From Bacillus sp. BGMRC 2118 (GTDB taxonomy: Bacteria > Bacillota > Bacilli > Bacillales > SA4), in the NCBI GenBank assembly GCA_008364785.1, contig VTTJ01000004.1, positions 124,001 to 188,000 on the forward strand: 64,000 nt of DNA. Direction: 5' to 3'. A program made the position numbers and the translations under genes. Positions 62,866 through 64,000 of this stretch are shown here, one piece after another (the first letter of the stretch is position 1; each line of letters begins with the position of its first letter). A model generated the notes under the pieces. It made no database searches, was not told the DNA's origin, and saw nothing but the letters and a program-made list of their open reading frames with translations.

Positions 62866-63374
62866 TGGTAGCAATCTCAGCTACAACTAATTCCTATAAA
62901 TATAATGCTGGCACATTCTTTGATACTCCAAGAACTGTAATCTCATCTTTAAGAACTAATTTAATACCTTCGTCGGCAAAAAAAATAGATGTAACATTTG
63001 CTAAGGAAAAGAAAAAGAAATTAAGTAATTTAAAAAAGATTTCGATTATTAATAATCTAGATGCAAATTGGAACTACAATAATGCGTCACCAATATCAAA
63101 AATTATTGTGTTAAATTCCTACAAATTGATTAATGAGATAATTAAACAACCAGACCTCTTCCCAACTGCAAGAAATAGTATTCAAATTGAATACGAGAAA
63201 AGTAACGGAGAGTACCTAGAATTTGAAATTTTCCCTGATAAAGTGAATTACTTATATATCAACAAAGATGAGGAAGAGGTTGAATGTGATATCCAATTCA
63301 ATGTCGAAAAAATTAATAAAATAATAATGGATTTTTATGCATCCAACAATCAGCACAGAAGAAAAACTATTTAG
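62865..63374 (+). CDS. Unknown protein, gene 2 of the cassette
   Basis: 169 aa from ATG 62865 (GGAGGGGGATCTTG upstream; an in-frame TTG one codon earlier is possible). Lysine-rich, soluble: VTFAKEKKKKLSNLKKI. No recognised domain. Overlaps gene 1 by one base and gene 3 by 38 bp. Confidence 0.58.
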   Translation: MVAISATTNSYKYNAGTFFDTPRTVISSLRTNLIPSSAKKIDVTFAKEKKKKLSNLKKISIINNLDANWNYNNASPISKIIVLNSYKLINEIIKQPDLFPTARNSIQIEYEKSNGEYLEFEIFPDKVNYLYINKDEEEVECDIQFNVEKINKIIMDFYASNNQHRRKTI

Positions 63375-63723
63375 AAAAGTGATAACAAACCCTAACTTCT
63401 GGAAAACAGAAGAAGGTAGACCATCTTCAGCTTTATTTAAGGATTCATTGGGGGTTTCAGTAGACAGAGATGGTGGAAGAGATAGAGAAACCATCGTATC
63501 AACTTTTAAAGCAAGATTTGGCAATGATAACATTAGAGCAATAGTATATGTTGACGCGCGCTTTTGCTATGATATAGCTACACACTTGTTATCTGCTCCG
63601 GTAGATGGGAATGAGTTTCACGCTGAAATTCATGACTCTTCGGTGAGAGTACAGTTATCAGGTGGTAAAGCAAAGAAACTAGCAAATAATTGTCATGTTG
63701 TATACGAAAATCCAACCTACTAA
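63337..63723 (+). CDS. Unknown protein, gene 3 of the cassette
   Basis: 128 aa, starting within gene 2. EEGRPSSALFKDSLGVSVDR and GGRDRET in the first half and HDSSVRVQLSGGKAKKLANN in the second look like conserved blocks of a small accessory-region protein; I recall similar RPSSxxFK…GxSVDR stretches in uncharacterised bacterial proteins but no function. Weak GGA near the start. Confidence 0.58.
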   Translation: MHPTISTEEKLFRKVITNPNFWKTEEGRPSSALFKDSLGVSVDRDGGRDRETIVSTFKARFGNDNIRAIVYVDARFCYDIATHLLSAPVDGNEFHAEIHDSSVRVQLSGGKAKKLANNCHVVYENPTY

Positions 63724-63748
63724 TTTATATTTTGGGTTGGATTTTCTT
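63708..63748 (+). terminator. Terminator overlapping the end of gene 3
   Basis: GAAAATCCAAC/GTTGGATTTTC 11-bp stem with a 19-nt loop, then TTTG; the left arm is coding. Confidence 0.65.
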
Positions 63749-63865
63749 TGTAACAATTATTAAAAGTATTTTTAGATCAACTAATTCTTTATTTATATTG
63801 ATATTAGGAAATAGAGTTGGTTACTAATATTCCTCAGAAACCTTTCTAATTTGAAGTAGCTGTTA

Positions 63866-63893
63866 TTTTATTTTATTTTATTTTATTTTATTT
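63866..63893. repeat. TTTTA pentanucleotide tandem repeat
   Basis: About five to six units of TTTTA. The remaining bases to 64000 hold no supported gene. Confidence 0.8.
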
Positions 63894-64000
63894 GTAATAA
63901 CTAACCTCATTCTCTTATCCCCACTTATACAGGTAATACCTAGAGAAGTTTTGTAAATAGCGCTAAAATAACGCACTAACCAAATTATCCCTACTAATAG

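Noticed and set aside
1..64000. tRNA or rRNA genes
   Set aside because: No cloverleaf-like or rRNA sequence was recognised on either strand.

Overview
The window comes from a low-GC Firmicute of the family Bacillaceae. Supporting signs are strong AGGAGG-type ribosome binding sites, TTG/GTG starts behind good Shine-Dalgarno sites, a ComK homologue, a YjcZ-type sporulation peptide, DUF1659/DUF2922 and CBO0543 families, and a Staphylococcus cap5/8-like capsule gene order. I cannot fix the genus from sequence alone.

Region by region: (1) 1-1.6 kb: start of a muropeptide recovery operon, a MurR-type regulator coupled to an AmiE-like serine hydrolase that runs off the left edge. (2) 1.9-5.1 kb: an RNPP-type (NprR/PlcR-like) HTH-TPR regulator overlapping, by ATGA, a 42-codon exported peptide gene, which is a candidate quorum-sensing pair; next to it is a three-gene operon for secreted/membrane proteins. 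(3) 5.4-8.3 kb: an EAL-PilZ protein behind a c-di-GMP-I riboswitch plus terminator, small membrane proteins, and an OsmC-family gene whose catalytic Cys codon is TGA followed by a SECIS-like hairpin, which is a possible selenoprotein. (4) 8.5-33 kb: an accessory region with a 1412-aa TPR/C39-like protein, several CBO0543-like membrane proteins, an ABC-2 exporter, two cell-wall-binding-repeat surface proteins (one an LRR/Ig internalin-like protein), three near-identical DUF1659-DUF2922 pairs, three truncated DUF2922 copies, decayed DUF2691 copies and at least 22 copies of a 29-bp palindromic repeat. (5) 32.4-36.6 kb: an XRE regulator, ComK, and proteins I could not assign. (6) 36.8-60.3 kb: an LCP ligase, an MBOAT/SGNH O-acetylation pair and a long leftward capsule operon (CapABCD, GtaB, bacillosamine-type aminotransferase/acetyltransferase/sugar transferase, CapEFG for UDP-FucNAc, a TviB-like dehydrogenase, glycosyltransferases, Wzy, Wzx). 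(7) 61-64 kb: a second c-di-GMP-I-like riboswitch in front of a 43-codon gene, and a three-gene overlapping cassette of unknown function.

Themes: c-di-GMP sensing (two riboswitches and EAL-PilZ) appears beside a capsule locus. Three secreted or membrane-anchored protein promoters share a TTTCCCAATA box with an identical 17-nt spacing to -10. The accessory part has grown by duplication of units carrying gene 3' ends, terminators and palindromic repeats, whereas the capsule locus carries no copy of the 29-bp repeat.
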